Shown here in pieces: positions 33,696 to 45,439 of a DNA stretch of 64,000 nt (position 1 is the first letter of the stretch; each line of letters begins with the position of its first letter). The notes beneath the pieces are model-generated. The model had not been told where the DNA came from, searched no databases, and saw only the letters and a program-made list of their open reading frames with translations. Origin of the DNA: Chinchilla lanigera (taxonomy: Eukaryota; Chordata; Mammalia; Rodentia; Chinchillidae); NCBI RefSeq assembly GCF_000276665.1, contig NW_004955476.1, positions 8,728,478 through 8,792,477 on the forward strand, given 5' to 3'. The position numbers and the translations under genes are program-made.

Positions 33696-34309
33696 ATTAT
33701 AGCAAAACATGCACTGAACATTCTTGAGTGTCTTTGAACTGTCTTAAAATCCTGGAATGATTTACAGAGTCAAAGGGCACACGCACACGCTAACCTCCCG
33801 GATGGTGCTGTCGGTTTGACGGACCCCTGGCTTCAAAGCCACATCCTGCCCTCCTGGGCGGAAAGAAACAGAACATGGTGAGGGCAGACTTCACTGCTCT
33901 CTCTATCGATGGCAGTGTGGAAACAAAAAGGCCGAAGTGCCAGCTGCCAGTTAACATGCTAAGGACCCCTTAGGAGGGAGGCTGCCACCACACAGACACG
34001 CTCTGCAAGCCAGTGCTCCATTTGACTCACACTCCAGCGACACTGCCAGCTCTCCTCTCCACACTCTGAGAAGGGTGGTTCTCCTCAGAGGCCCGACACC
34101 TGCATTGCTGGCCATTGGATGGGAGTAAAGGCCGACTGCCGGCGACCTCACCGTGGGTCTGTGTTCCTTCTCCTTCTGCCACTCCACAAGGGGTGCTGTC
34201 CCCACTTCTGTGTCACCAGGGTGGCTGAGAGGGGCCCCCAACATGGAGAGCACAGGAAATACCTTTCCAGATGTGGCAGGGGCACATGCAGACCCCAGAG
34301 ACGATCTTC
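33696..34309. other. Unique, moderately GC-rich sequence
   Basis: Overlapping frames on both strands (33951-34253 minus and 34119-34394 plus) are not recognisable. No repeat identified. Confidence 0.3.
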
Positions 34310-34462
34310 ACATCTGGATCCCAGCTCTGACCCTTGTAGTTGTGCAATTCACTCAAGATCTAAACCCACCCTTGGGTCAGTTTCCCTCACCTAAAATGAG
34401 ATGACTGCTGGCCTTATTACAGGCCTGGCCCAGAGCAAGCACCCAGTAAATGTCTGAGGAGG
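34310..34462 (+). mobile_element. MIR SINE
   Basis: It reads ATCCCAGCTCTGACCC, GTCAGTTTCCCTCACC with TAAAATGAGATGACTGC, GGCCTGGCCCAGAGCAAGCACCCAGTAAATGTC, following MIR from the box B flank to the 3' end (CAGTGCCTGGCACATAGTAAGCGCTCAATAAATGTT in consensus terms). Confidence 0.75.
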
Positions 34463-35395
34463 AAATAGCCTAATCAGCTCTGTGGGATGATTGCCTGTCT
34501 TTATCTACACTTCGCACTGCTGGTGACGTGGGAAAGAAGCAAGTGCAGTACCCGTCCACCCCACCATTACTGAAAACTGAGCTTGAGCCAACTGAAATAT
34601 CCAGATCACCATGCCCAAGTCTGTGCCCCGTGAGTGGAGCATTTTCTCTGCAGGGAGCCTGGGTTATGATTCTGTAAGATTGGAAAATGTCACCAGCTTC
34701 ACTTCTCGGGCTGCAATGCGTGTAGGAGTATTTAGGGTTCTGGGAGGTGTGCAATACATACACTTAGGGAATTCTATTTAACTAACGTCCTTCCAAACTT
34801 GCTAAAAAGGCCAGTATCCACTCTGAATCCCCCTGGGGTAGCACCACCTCTGTTAGCGTCTGGTCTCTAGATGTCAGTTGATGAAGTCTTCACCTCGTAA
34901 GATCACCTAAGCCTCCTACCCCAGACCCATCTTGGGCTTCTATTTCTGGTTTGTTGAAAGATTTGGCAGAGCATTATATTTTCTTCTAATCATTTTTATT
35001 TTATGTAGTTAGTTTTATTCTTTTATTCTAGCTTACAAGATTTGGGGACAATCTCCTAATGAAGGGTACACTTCAGGGTCATCTGCTGGAGAATTCGCGG
35101 ATGTGATTTTGTTTTGTCTTCCTCCAAGCATTTGGCAAAGATACCAAGGAGAAAGGGCTCAGGGAAGGGCAGGTGCCACCCTGTCTGGTTCTGAAGTGTT
35201 TATGGCAGTGATATGGAACACCGCTGAAAATAATCCTCAGGAACATGCTGGCGGGACAGATATGAAAACAAAATATATTTTTCAGTGTTTTGATATGCAA
35301 CCTGTGGAAGCATGACCGTGGATGGGATGGGGTTTTCCAGCACAAGCCCACTGGTCCATTGTTGGCTTCGGGGGACAGACGGTGAGGCAGTGCTT

Positions 35396-35735
35396 CCGTT
35401 TGTTTTCTGCTGCTGTAACAGAATACTGGAGGCTTTATAGAGAACAGGGATTTCCTGGGCTCACAGCTCCGGAGGCTGGGAGACCCAAAGCCTGAGGATG
35501 GCACCTGCCCGGCGCTTCCCTCCTCCACATCCCAAGGCAGGGGTGAGGAAGGCAGGAGAACACAGCCCAGGAGGGGACCTCACTCGCTAACATATGCACC
35601 CAGCAGCAATGACACCACCCCAGGAGGACAAGGATGTTAAAGATTCACCCCTACCAGGCCTGCCCCGTCACGGCTGCGTGGGGACCAAGTTTCCCACACA
35701 GGAAGTGGGGAGCACATTCACCCCACACCACAGGT
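35396..35735 (-). mobile_element. MLT1-type (MaLR) LTR, antisense
   Basis: The plus strand opens with TTGTTTTCTGCTGCTGTAAC and AGAATACTGGAGGCTTTATAG, then GGCTCACAGCTCCGGAGGCTGGG, and closes with AAGTTTCCCACACAGGAAGTGG and GGAGCACATTCACCCC. This is the reverse MaLR order from 3' to 5' end. The middle is decayed and GC-rich. Confidence 0.65.
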
Positions 35736-36379
35736 GCACTGCTATGGCACAGCTTTGCCACCTGCCTGAATCACCTTAACCCAAACCAGAGATTAACCCC
35801 TTCCTTCCCAGACCCGCTGTCAGCGCTGACAGACATTTTGACGGGGAGAATCTTGAAAACTTAGAATTTCTGCTACCTGGTCCTTCCACACCTATCATTA
35901 GCCCCAGTGATGTCTGGTTGCTTAGCTAGGACACAATTTCCTCAGCACAGCACAATTCATATTGAAAAAGCACAAGCAATAGTTTCATAAAACTGCCTTC
36001 AACCCAGAATCCAGAACAATCTAATCAAAGTAATCAGAACCAGCAATATAATAATTCATCGAAATAAAAAAAAATGAAGACCGAGGTTTCATTCTTTTTT
36101 CCTTTTGCAAAGGGCAATGGGATTCTAAGGAAATACACCATTTCCTTTTTGAGTGTATTAAGGTTAAAATCATACCAAAGTCTTCTCTGCATAGTATTGT
36201 ATATTACGAGGGATCCTGGAAGTACATTTCTAAAAGAATGCTGAGAAATTAAGGCCCTTGGCAGCACAGACAGACGGTGGAAGAAGAAGGGATTCGAGAA
36301 TGTGCTGGGAGCTTTGACAAAGGAGATGCACTGCCTTCCAGCCGCCATCAGCATGGGGCCTGCTTAGGGAGCGCGCAGG

Positions 36380-38600
36380 TCAGCGGGCTCTTTCTGTGGC
36401 TTTCCCTATGGCTCTCCACACCCAGGTTTCCAAGGAACTACTAACGCTGGCTTCTGCGGGACCACAGAGCTTTCTAAAAGCGCCGCGTCCCAGACCGCAC
36501 TCCCGAGTCAGCTTCTCCTCCTTACCTCGGCGGCTTCCGGCCACCACCTCCCCAACCGCGGGACCCTCTTGGTCATGCTGTTCCTTTTCCCTTAGCGGGA
36601 CGCAGCAGCTCTGGGTCCAAAATTCAAGGAGGAACAACAGCACCTGTCATGCGGGAGCGTGCCTCTGTCCCAGGCGCACCTCGGCGCTGGAAGACGCTAG
36701 CTCAGCCGTGGACTGTGGAATACTTCTCCAGTCCCTGCCCTCCACCCTGTCCCAGGCCAAGGTCTTGAGTCCAGGGCGCATCACCCCGCTCTGGTCAGGA
36801 CCGTGGCCCACACTGGCCTCTCCCCGTGGCCACCGCCAGCACAGATCTACGACCAAGCCGGGGCCCAGCCTCGGCAGCCCGGGCCTGGCTCCGCGCGAGA
36901 CAGCGCAGCCCGGTGGTGGGAGGGCACACGGCCCCCTCTGCCCCCACAGGCGCCCTCCTCTCCTCTCGGCGCCGGGGTGACCCGGAACCCAGCGCAGGTG
37001 CGCCCCCGGCCTGCCTCCTTTCCTCCTCCCAGCCCTGTCTGCCGTGCCCGGCTCTGACATCTGCTCTCCCGGCCCCAGCCGCCTGCGTCCTCGTCCTGAC
37101 GCCCTGCCTCTGCCTGGACACTCAGCTCCTCAGAAACAAGTTTAGGATTTAAGTTTCGGGCTGGAGCAGGCGGAGGGGTTGCAGGGAGGGAGAGGATGGA
37201 GAATTACACGCCTACAGGTCCAGACGCTGCGAGGACGCGATCCTCGGGTCTATCTGAAATGTGCCAACAAAATCTGATGAAAAAGAGAAGTAGGACCGCG
37301 TGTGCCTGACGCCCTCGGGCCCAGCGGGGCGCCGGGCAGGAGAGAACTGTGCGGACCGGCTCTCCTCGATTCCCTGGGCTCGGCCGTCCTGGGGACCCCG
37401 CAGCCGCGGAGGGCGGGCGTCTTCCCGAGGGGCTGGCTGGCCTCGGGGGGCTCCGCGGCCAGGGCTCCTTCCCGGTCCGCAGCCTGTGAGACGTGAGGGG
37501 CGGCAACGCCTTCGACTTCGACGCCGGGGACCCCAGCCGGCCTGCAGCGCCCCGAGCCACGGGGACAGGGCCTTGATGCGCGCCCGCCCCTCGCTCCGTC
37601 TCGGTGCAGCAGGAAGCAGGCAATGAGCCTCGTGGGGTCTGCCTGTCTCCCCCACTCCCCTCTCGGGGGTCCCGGGGATCCCAGGGCCAGCAAGTCCACG
37701 AGGCGCTGGGACGGGAGAGCAGCACGGGCGGGGCCAGCCATCGGGTCCCGGGAGCGCCGCCTCCTCCTGGCCCGGCCTGGTCCGGTTGCTCGGGTCCCAC
37801 ACTGCGCAGCCCTGCAGGGGCGCAGACCCGGGACTGGGCGGGGAGGACACGCGAGGGCTACTCCAGAACGTGGGAAGCCCCAGTCCTTATTTTCACTCGA
37901 AGCAGGGACGCGGCGGGGGAGCGGGCCGCGAGCACCCCTGCCCCTGGCGGCCGGCTCCTGCCCCTGGCGGCTGCTCTTCCGGGCCCAGGAGGTCAGCACG
38001 GTTCGGCTTCCAGAAGGACCGAGACATGGGCGGCTACCGTCGCACGCTGTCTTCGCGAGGCCTGTGCCGGACGCTGGAAACGAGCTCTCGGCCACGCGCA
38101 CACGAGCGCACACGCAGGGGGCACCGCGCGGCAGTCGTGCGTGTGCGTCGTGCGCGCACCGCGGAGCGTGTGACCCAGTCGGTAAACCGGGGGCTGAAGC
38201 AAATCTCCAGCGCGGCCAGACTGAGAAAAACGCCCCCGAGGCTGCTGTGCTCGGAGCGGCTCCCGGCCTGGGTGGGGTCTGGGCTAAGCGCCCATTCAGC
38301 GCCTTAGTTCCCACTGCAGACGGGTCCCAGCCTTCTCCTGCAGTTTATGGACGGGTACCCGGAGGCTCAGTGAGGTCAGATTGCTTTTGCATTCCCGTTC
38401 TCATCAGCACATACCTGAAGTCCGTCAGGACTGCCCGGGCCGCGGGGTGCTGCGCCGCCTGGCTCACCTGCTCCTCCTCCGCCCCCTCCCTCCCGCTCCC
38501 CGCGCCTTTCCTGCTTGCAAAGTGTCCAGCTCCCTGTTTCTCATTATCTAGCTTCCATTTTCCTCTCTAATTTGTTTATACTCTCTAACCGACAGTCAGT
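36380..38600. promoter_or_regulatory. CpG island, orphan promoter candidate
   Basis: About 2.2 kb of very GC-rich DNA with densely retained CpG (many CGCG, GCGC and CCGG sites), sharply unlike the AT-rich surroundings and free of recognised transposons. Mammalian islands of this size normally mark a promoter active in germline or early embryo. The open frames here (up to 354 codons, minus, 37250-38314; up to 315 codons, plus, 37623-38570) overlap on both strands, lack domains and reflect GC composition. Two good minus-strand donor motifs lie at 36521-36528 (GAG then GTAAGG) and 38410-38417 (CAG then GTATGTG). They hint at a minus-strand transcript running left, but no downstream exon could be assigned. 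Confidence 0.7.
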
Positions 38601-39804
38601 GGAAGAGTCACGATTCCGGTCTAAGTGTCCGGCGCCAAAACCTCAGACTCCCGGATCATGGCCTCAAAGAGACTGACCGCATGGCGGATCGCAAGTGCCG
38701 AGGGGGCAAAGCGCGCGCGGCCAGGGGTCTGCAGGCCGGGTTCCGCTGCGGGACCTCAGCGGCTCCTGTCACCTCGGCGCTGTCACCATTCGTGGTCGCT
38801 TGTTCACTCCCACAGCTGTGCTTACTAACAAATCCTCACAGAGCCGCAGAGGCACACAGAGGCTGCGCATTTGTTGGTCGGCTGTCTGAACTCTCCTGGC
38901 TTTCGGCCGCCTGTGTCCTGACCCGGCTGGGCTGCTCGCCTCTGGGAGAGGGGATGCTTGCTGCTGGAAGAAAGGCCTGCTCCACCCCGTGCACCCAGCG
39001 GCAGCCTGGCAGGTGCCTAGGCAAGGGAAGGACCTGACATCAGGGGCGGGTCCGACTACCCGCTCTCACTCTTCCCCTCCTTGACTCTCCTCACCTCTGT
39101 CCATACGCGGCAGCCAATGTGGTCACACAGTGACCGGGGTCAGGGCAGGAGGGCTCCTAAGGATTTCCAGGCTGTGTGCCGGCCCCAGGGCTCCAGAGAC
39201 CTATCCGCTCACCCTTCTCGGGCTAGAGGCCTGGAATCGAGGTCGGGCAGTGTGGTTCCTTTCTGAAGACTCCGCGGGCATCTGTCCAAGCTGAACCTTT
39301 GTCCATGCACACGCTGTTGCTGGGAGACCTTGGTGCTCCTCTGCAACCTACTGTCACCCCGTCCCTGTCTCGGCGGTCACCAGACTCCTCTTCGAAGAAC
39401 ACCCGTCCCTGGATTAGGGTCACTCTAGCATGACCTCAACTACCTCCCTCTGCAAAGACCCTACTTCTCACTAAGGTCCCATTGGAGACGCCAGGTAGAC
39501 ACGAGTGGGTGGGGGAGGGGATACTGCTCAGGTCAGGCTAGCACAGCCAAGGATGGAGCATCGGGGCTTTGGCGTTAACTGCACTACTGCAGGGTCTTTA
39601 AAACTGTTAAAGGAAACTGTCGTTTCCTTTAAGTAAATGAAGCCCAGGGCTGGCAAGTAGCTGGTCCAAGTTAGTGATGCAGCCCAGCACAGTAGTCAGG
39701 CCCTGGGACACAAATCCCCTCTCATTCCTCCACACGCCAAGGTCACACAAGGACACAGGCCATCGTTGGCCATTAGTTCATAGCAGAGTCCCCTGCTGGG
39801 CACT
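38601..39804. other. CpG-island flank, no gene identified
   Basis: GC content falls gradually. Short frames at 38625-39040 lack domains. A MIR-like remnant may lie at about 39620-39720, but the match is weak. Confidence 0.3.
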
Positions 39805-40277
39805 GTGGTAGGCAGAATATTGTCCTCACCTTCCTCCCTGGAGCCTGAGAGTGAGAGCATGTCATGTGACGTGGCAAGGGAGAATCGACGGTGCAGGTGG
39901 GACTCAGGTTATCAGTGGATACTCTGAGGTGTAAGATTACCCTGGGGCATCCAGCTGGGTCCCAGGGAAGCAAAGGAGTCCTCCAAAGTGGACGTGGTGG
40001 TCTGGAGAGAGAGGAGCTGCTGAAGAAAGGCAGAGATTCCTTGGTGGTGGTTCTGGGATGGAGGGAGCACACCAAGATTGGAGGCAAGAGTGACTTCTGG
40101 AGCCGAGAAAAGCAAGAAAGCATCCTGCCCTGCAGCCTCCAGAAAGGAGCAGGTCCCTGGCGACACCTGTGAGACCCAGCTGGGGTGCTCAGTCTCCAGA
40201 ACCCTAAGACACTGAGCTGCTGTTGCTTAAGCCACTAAGTTTCGTATTTTATCACATCAGCAGTAGAAAACGAGTAC
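39805..40277 (+). mobile_element. MLT1-type (ERVL-MaLR) LTR
   Basis: It reads CTGTGGTAGGCAGAATATTG, GAGAGCATGTCATGTGACGTGGCAAGGG, AGATTACCCTGGGGCATCCAGCTGGGTCCC, CTGCAGCCTCCAGAAAGGAGC, GACACCTGTGAGACCC, GTCTCCAGAACCCTAAGAC, TTGCTTAAGCCACTAAGTTTCG, and ends near AGTAGAAAACGAGTACCAG. This is a nearly full-length sense-oriented MLT1 LTR with its polyadenylation end diverged. Confidence 0.85.
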
Positions 40278-40517
40278 CAGCCACCACTCTAGGGGGACTC
40301 TCAGAGCTTGTATTCTACATAGAAATACTTCTTGTTGCAAATATTTGAAAAGCAGTAGCTTCAATAAATATGGGCTCTAATTTTTGAAAATAAGAAACTT
40401 GGAGTTAGGGTAACAAAGGGCTCAGGGGTTCAGTGAGATCACGAGGGACTCCTGTTCCCCTGCTGGAAGCCTCCTCACCACTCTGCCACTCTGCCTTCAT
40501 GTCTTTTTGGACACACT

Positions 40518-40588
40518 GGGTCATATAACCGTGCTCAGGGCCACACGGTCATATAACCGTGCTCTCCCACTCAGGGGAGTGGGAGACC
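40518..40588. repeat. Short tandem duplication plus hairpin
   Basis: GGTCATATAACCGTGCTC occurs twice with a 28-bp period, starting at about 40519 and 40547. It is followed by the inverted repeat CTCCCACT-CAGGGG-AGTGGGAG (8-bp stem), a local replication-slippage product or a terminator-like hairpin by chance. Confidence 0.7.
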
Positions 40589-40964
40589 TAGACCCTGGTG
40601 AAAAGTGACATCTCTGTCAGGACTAGACCAACCAGTCGTGATTCATCACCTTAGGCTGGGTGTCTCAGTGCCCAGAACACCCAGCAAGGGTGTAGGGAGA
40701 TAAGTTCTGGGGAAGTAAGTAAAGTGTCAGCACAGTTATTCATTTCTACAATCCCTGCGAATCCCAGTGGAGCACTGAGGCCCAATTGCATCCAACTAGA
40801 AAAACCCAAAAGACAAACGAGGAGGCGTTCAACAAATACACGTGAAAGTACTCTCACCTTTTAAAAATGATTGGTTACTGAGAAGATAGACATGTTTAAC
40901 CTGATTTAAGCATTATATGACATATACAGATATTAAAATACCACGTGCACCCCAGTTATATGTA

Positions 40965-41774
40965 CAGTGGACCCTTGAGTTATGGGCAGCCTGGCATAGG
41001 AACAACTTAGGTCATGACTGGAATTTTTGGTTTAACTTACACCCAAAGTCTTGAGTTACAACCCAAATGCCAGTTGCTAGTGCAGTAGTAAGCAAAGACT
41101 CACGATGCCAGAGGGGCACGTGTGAGCGTGGGTGAGCATCAGGCAGAGCCCTATGCCCGTCTATGGACACAACTTTGGTCAGTGCTTCGTATAATCCCTG
41201 TGATTACTGCTATCAAAATGGCCCCCCAAAGCTGGAAAAGAAGCCAAGGAAGGAAGGGAAGGTAGAGCAAGCAGGTGCAATGGAGAACAGGGTTAAAGAA
41301 AAGAAACCGAAACCTTAGACCAGTTTCCAGTTCTGAACAGGTTGGAACCTGGAGAGCCGGGAGCAGGTCCTAGTGGGCCACAGACGCCCGAGGAGAGCGG
41401 GACACCAGAGCCAGAGTCCTGCTGTCCTGTGGAAGGGGCCTCTCCTTACCACAGTCACCACCCCCCTCCCACCCTGCCCCCTGCGAGCCGAAGGTGTCAC
41501 CTTGAGTGTGAGCGGCGTGGTTGTTTCTGGAAACCCAGGCACGTTTTATAACTTTCGGTGAATACGCTGGGAACGTCATTGGTGTTTCTGTAAATTACAC
41601 ACATCATACACCCGTGTTTACTATAAGAAGGTCAGTTAAGGGGTGCTTTGGGAGGTTTGGGATGCATTGTGTGCATTTCCATTATTTCTTAGGGCAAAAA
41701 TAGTCTTGACTTACAACCAATTTAAGTTACAACCAGACCTTGTAAACGCAGAGTGTGTCAGTCGGGGTCCACTG
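40965..41774 (+). mobile_element. Tigger-like (pogo/TcMar) DNA transposon, internally deleted
   Basis: The 810-bp element starts CAGTGGACCCTTGAGTTA just after a TA and ends with the inverted repeat GGGGTCCACTG. Both sub-terminal regions carry the 'TTACAACC' type inverted phrases of the Tigger group (GAGTTACAACCCAAATG on the left; GACTTACAACC and AAGTTACAACC on the right). An ATGGCCCCCCAAAGC start followed by Lys-rich coding-like sequence at about 41218-41300 resembles the N-terminus of a Tigger transposase, then the frame is lost. The right-hand TA is mutated. Confidence 0.8.
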
Positions 41775-41817
41775 CTTAACATGTTTTTACATATCAGTTA
41801 AAATTGTTTTTAAAAAT

Positions 41818-42085
41818 GCCTGTCCACAGATCAGTGGACAAAGGGAATGTGCATATGTATATGTGTGTGTGTATATATATGTGTATATAAATATATATCT
41901 TCCATAGAATGGATAAATCTGAGACATATGTAGGTAAATGTATGCATCTTGAGACCATAATGCAAAGTGAAATAAATCAGAACAGAAAGCTAAATATCAC
42001 ATGGTTTCCTCTAAAGTGAGAGACCCAAAATATAGATAACGTAAAGAGCAAAATATAAGAGCCAGAGAAGGAACAGGGAGGCCGT
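41818..42085 (+). mobile_element. L1 3' end fragment
   Basis: After a TG/TA tract (41846-41900) it reads AGAATGGATAAATCTGAGAC, ATGCATCTTGAGACCATAATGC, AAAGTGAAATAAATCAGAAC and AGAAAGCTAAATATCACATGG, the sense L1 ORF2 end ('...GACCATTATGTTAAGTGAAATAAGCCAG...ATATCACATG'). A purine-rich 3' untranslated region follows. Confidence 0.75.
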
Positions 42086-42145
42086 CCGCAGAGGTGGGAG
42101 GGGCTTGGGGACGGAGGGGGAGGGGACTGGGGCCCAGAGGGTCAG
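42086..42145 (+). repeat. G-rich tract, quadruplex-prone
   Basis: Repeated runs of three to five G (GTGGGAGGGGCTTGGGGACGG, GGGGGAGGGGACTGGGG) on the plus strand satisfy the four-run G-quadruplex pattern several times. It sits in the 3' untranslated part of the L1 fragment, where G-rich tracts are a known L1 feature. Confidence 0.65.
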
Positions 42146-42829
42146 GGTGAGGCTCGAGGATGTGTCGCACCCCGGGCGAAAGTGGTCACTGTGGGTCGTG
42201 AGTGTATACTAACAGGAAAGATGACTTAGAAGTAGAGATGGATAAAGGAAAGCGAATGTTGTGCATCACGAAGAGGGTGAAAGGGGCTGTTACAGGAAAA
42301 GATGGGCGGAGCCCCAAGGCTGGCCGCGGGCGAGCGCAGCCCACCACACGGAAGGCGAAGCTTCGTCTCAGGCTCCCCGCACTTTCTCCGCTTGCTGGAG
42401 AATGGAGGTGGCTGGTGAGTTGGACAGCAGAAGCCAGGGGCTTCCCGACTCCCCCAGGTGGGCAGCCAGGCTGGCACGATGACCACGTCCCTGCGGGAGG
42501 CCAGCTCTGTGGACTGAGGAAGGGAGACGGGGGAGAGACAGGGCCTTCTGCCCCCACCTCTGAGACTCTCCAACCTTTTTATGATTCCTGTTTGGCCAAA
42601 GAAATGTACATCACATCATTGCAAACTCTCCAGGTGGAGAGCGTGCCTTATATTCTCAGCCGGAAGGACAAAACAGTGAGTCTCTCTCCCTGGTGCGGTG
42701 GTGGATTTCCTGTGCCCGCGTGACTGGACTAAGGGCCGCCTGGTGGAGTGGCATCTGGGAGTGTCCGTGAGGGTTTCCAGAGAGGAGCGTGTGAACCGGC
42801 AGGCCGGGCCAGATCTACCGACCCCAGAA
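42146..42829. other. Unclassified GC-moderate sequence
   Basis: A 173-codon plus frame (42202-42723) is opposed by open frames on the other strand and has no recognisable domain. It is probably chance. No repeat identified between the L1 tail and the LTR at 42830. Confidence 0.3.
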
Positions 42830-43095
42830 GACAGGAAGACAAATTCACTCTCCTGTCCTTCAGGGGACATTCATCTCCTGCCCTCGGAATCAGCACTCCT
42901 GGTTTCTGCCACTGGTTTTCGTCTCTGATCCACGCTGTTACACCACCCAGTGTCCTGCTTCTCCAGATGGCAGGCCTCCTACCCTGGGGCTTCCTGGCTC
43001 CCGTGACCATGCGAGCCAATGTTCATTACGTACATGGACTCGCCAGCAGAACAAGCCTATATGCGTTTCCTGTTGATTCTGTTCCTCTGGAGAAT
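42830..43095 (+). mobile_element. LTR 3' part (ERVL/MaLR-like)
   Basis: It carries GAATCAGCACTCCTGGTTTC, TGCTTCTCCAGATGGCAGGCC, GGGGCTTCCTGGCTCCCGTGAC, CATGCGAGCCAATG and TCCTGTTGATTCTGTTCCTC with TGGAGAATCC. This is the order of the mammalian LTR ending '...GGTTCTGTTTCTCTGGAGAACCCTG'. Polyadenylation signal diverged. Confidence 0.6.
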
Positions 43096-43465
43096 CCAGA
43101 GGATTCTGGATCCAGGAATGGAGAATGGAGAATCCATTTTGAACCCAGGAATCCCAAGCCTGGCCTTGAAAAGTGCTTCTGTGATACCGGTTGCCCCTGA
43201 GGAGCAAAGAGAGGGAATGGGATTAAAAGAGATGTATAGGCGCTGTTACCTAAAACTATAATGTGTAATTTTCAGAAAAGTAAAAGACCTGAATAAAAAT
43301 TTTAAAATGGCACAGTGTTAAGGAATATATATGTAGTGGATAGGTACAGAGGCATTCATTACAGCATGCTCTTCTACATACTTGATCTTCTCCTTACTAA
43401 GAAACATTTCACATGAGAAAGAATCTAACTTCACAGTGAAGAATGGATTTTCTTTATCCATTCAG

Positions 43466-43496
43466 TGAGAGACAGAGAGACAGAGAGAGGAAGAGA

Positions 43497-43528
<32 letters not shown>

Positions 43529-43530
43529 AA
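43466..43530. repeat. (GA)n microsatellite
   Basis: Imperfect GAGAGACAGAGAGA tract. Confidence 0.9.
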
Positions 43531-44129
43531 GGGAAAGGGGGCTGGGCCTATGCTAGACACTCTTCCATAAGCCAAACACCAGCAGTCTCTGCCCCTGGGA
43601 AATGACTTTCTAGTCAAGGCAGAGGGGAATCAACAAGGTCATTTCCCTGAGTGTTAACTGCTCTGATGGAATAAAACAGAGGAAAGTGACAGAGTGACCC
43701 AGAAACTCTTGTGTTTTTATGAAGTGAACCGGGAGAGAATATCACTGGGATAGCACTTGCTCTGACATGTGAACAATGGAAATACGTCAGAAAACAGCCA
43801 GAGGAGTTTGTGAGGAGCCATCAGGAAATGCAAAGGCCCTGCAGCCACAGTGTGTCCTGAGAACTGACAGCAGCGGTCTGGAGGCATGGCCGGCCCTACC
43901 AGGAGAGATGAACAGGAGCAGGGAGGCCTGGCAGGAAGTGTAGATCGCATTTGGAATTCATGGGCAGCCAGTGGACAGAGGACAGATGAGAGCTGCAGGA
44001 GGGGAGAAGAGGGTCCAGTGTGTTATTAAATTATCGCCGCGTAAACTGCGCTGCTGAACAAACATGCCACAAAGCAGGAAGGAAAACAAGGTTACCTGGT
44101 AGGAGGTTACAGTGGGACATTTAATCAAG

Positions 44130-44420
44130 AAATAGTGTTGACTTGGAAATGAATCTTGTGCTTCCATTACATGTACTGAAAATGAAATATTAACAGTACA
44201 TTGACAAGTGGAAAAAACCAGGTTATAGAACAGTGTGACATAATATACTGCATTTGCCCTGAAAATGCATATGGTCCGCATGGCAGGATGCTGGGAAAGG
44301 TGAGCGTGGATGCGGGGCAATTCCCAGTGTCTCCATCTTCTTCTCTAGGACATTTACTGCACAGCTTACTTTTCTTTTATTGACCAGTATTACTTCCAAC
44401 TTACAACCAGTGCCAGTTCT
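44130..44420 (+). mobile_element. L1M 3' end fragment, weak
   Basis: GTACATTGACAAGTGGAAAAAACC with AGGTTATAGAACAGTGTGAC and ATAATATACTGCATTTG resembles the end of old L1 ORF2 ('AAGTGAAAAAAGCAAGTTGCAGAACAGTATG'). The downstream part is decayed. Confidence 0.45.
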
Positions 44421-44608
44421 GGTGAACGATAACACCGGCCTCCTAGCCGGTTGTCCTGACAAATGTTTCAGAGAAGTTCTGCTGGCCCTCCAGCTCTAAC
44501 TCTGGACTTGGTCCACCGTAAGCATCTGATTTTCAGTGCCTAGGAAGGAGGCAATGGCAGAGGTTCATTTCAGAATGCTACATGTAAGAAGTCTAAATGC
44601 CCGTGCTC

Positions 44609-44945
44609 GGGCCTCCATAGCACAGTACTAGACCGAGCGGCTTAAGCACCAAAATTTAATGACCTCGTCATTGCCCAGGCTAGACATCCAAGGTCAAAGT
44701 GTCACGAGGCTTGGCTCTGCTGAGTCCTCTCTTGTACATGGCTGTGTCTTCACTTGGTTTTCTCTGCGTGTCCACGTCCTAAGTTATTCTTCTTATGAAA
44801 GTACCAGTCGTACTGGGTTAGGACCACCTTACTGATCGCATTTGAATTTAATTACCTCCGTAAAGAGCCCATCCCCAAATACACGCCTGTTCTGAGGCGA
44901 TGAAGATTAATTCCTCAGTGTGTGAACGTGGGGGTTGGAAGGAGG
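44609..44945 (-). mobile_element. MLT1-type LTR, antisense
   Basis: The plus strand reads ACCAAAATTTAATGACCTCG, GGCTAGACATCCAAGGTCAAAG, GTCCTCTCTTGTACATGGCTG, TTCTTCTTATGAAAGTACC, AGTCGTACTGGGTTAGGACC, TTTGAATTTAATTACCTCCG with TAAAGAGCCCATCCCCAAATAC, and ends near GAACGTGGGGGTTGG. It is the reverse MLT1 order and close to full length. Confidence 0.8.
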
Positions 44946-45439
44946 ATGCAACTCATCCCGTCATGGCTTGAGGTGAATCCTGTCATGGCTTGCGGTGAAT
45001 ATTTGGGAGTTGCTCCTGGGTAAACAAGAGTGAGCTCACTCTAGGAGAGCATGCAGGATGAGAAGAGCCAATGGCAGAGGCACTGGGAATGAACCCAAGA
45101 AAGAGACAGAGCCTCGGCGTGGCCAGCGAGCAGAAGGCAGGCTGGAGGAGGATGAGCTGGCCATGGTGCCCACTCAGTCCTCTGCCCGGACTCACGTCCA
45201 CAGCCGCACAGTGGCTGCCACCAGGAAGCAGGACGCCAGACATGGCGTGAAGCCTTCGACAGGACTTTCTGAACTTGGTGTCCCTTTAGGGCCAGCACAT
45301 CGCTCCTGCACCTGGTCCAGAGCACGGTGGCCTCTGCCACCTGTGCAGGTCACCTTGTCACACATGAGCTCGCTTCTCAGTCAGCCGGCACATCCCAAGC
45401 TCACCCTCCACGGACACTGCCGCCCTTGTCAGGTTTCGT

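Noticed and set aside
37212..38570. Long open frames (354 codons minus, 315 codons plus and others) as protein genes
   Set aside because: They overlap in many frames on both strands inside a CpG island, have Arg/Pro/Gly/Ala composition from GC content alone and show no domain.
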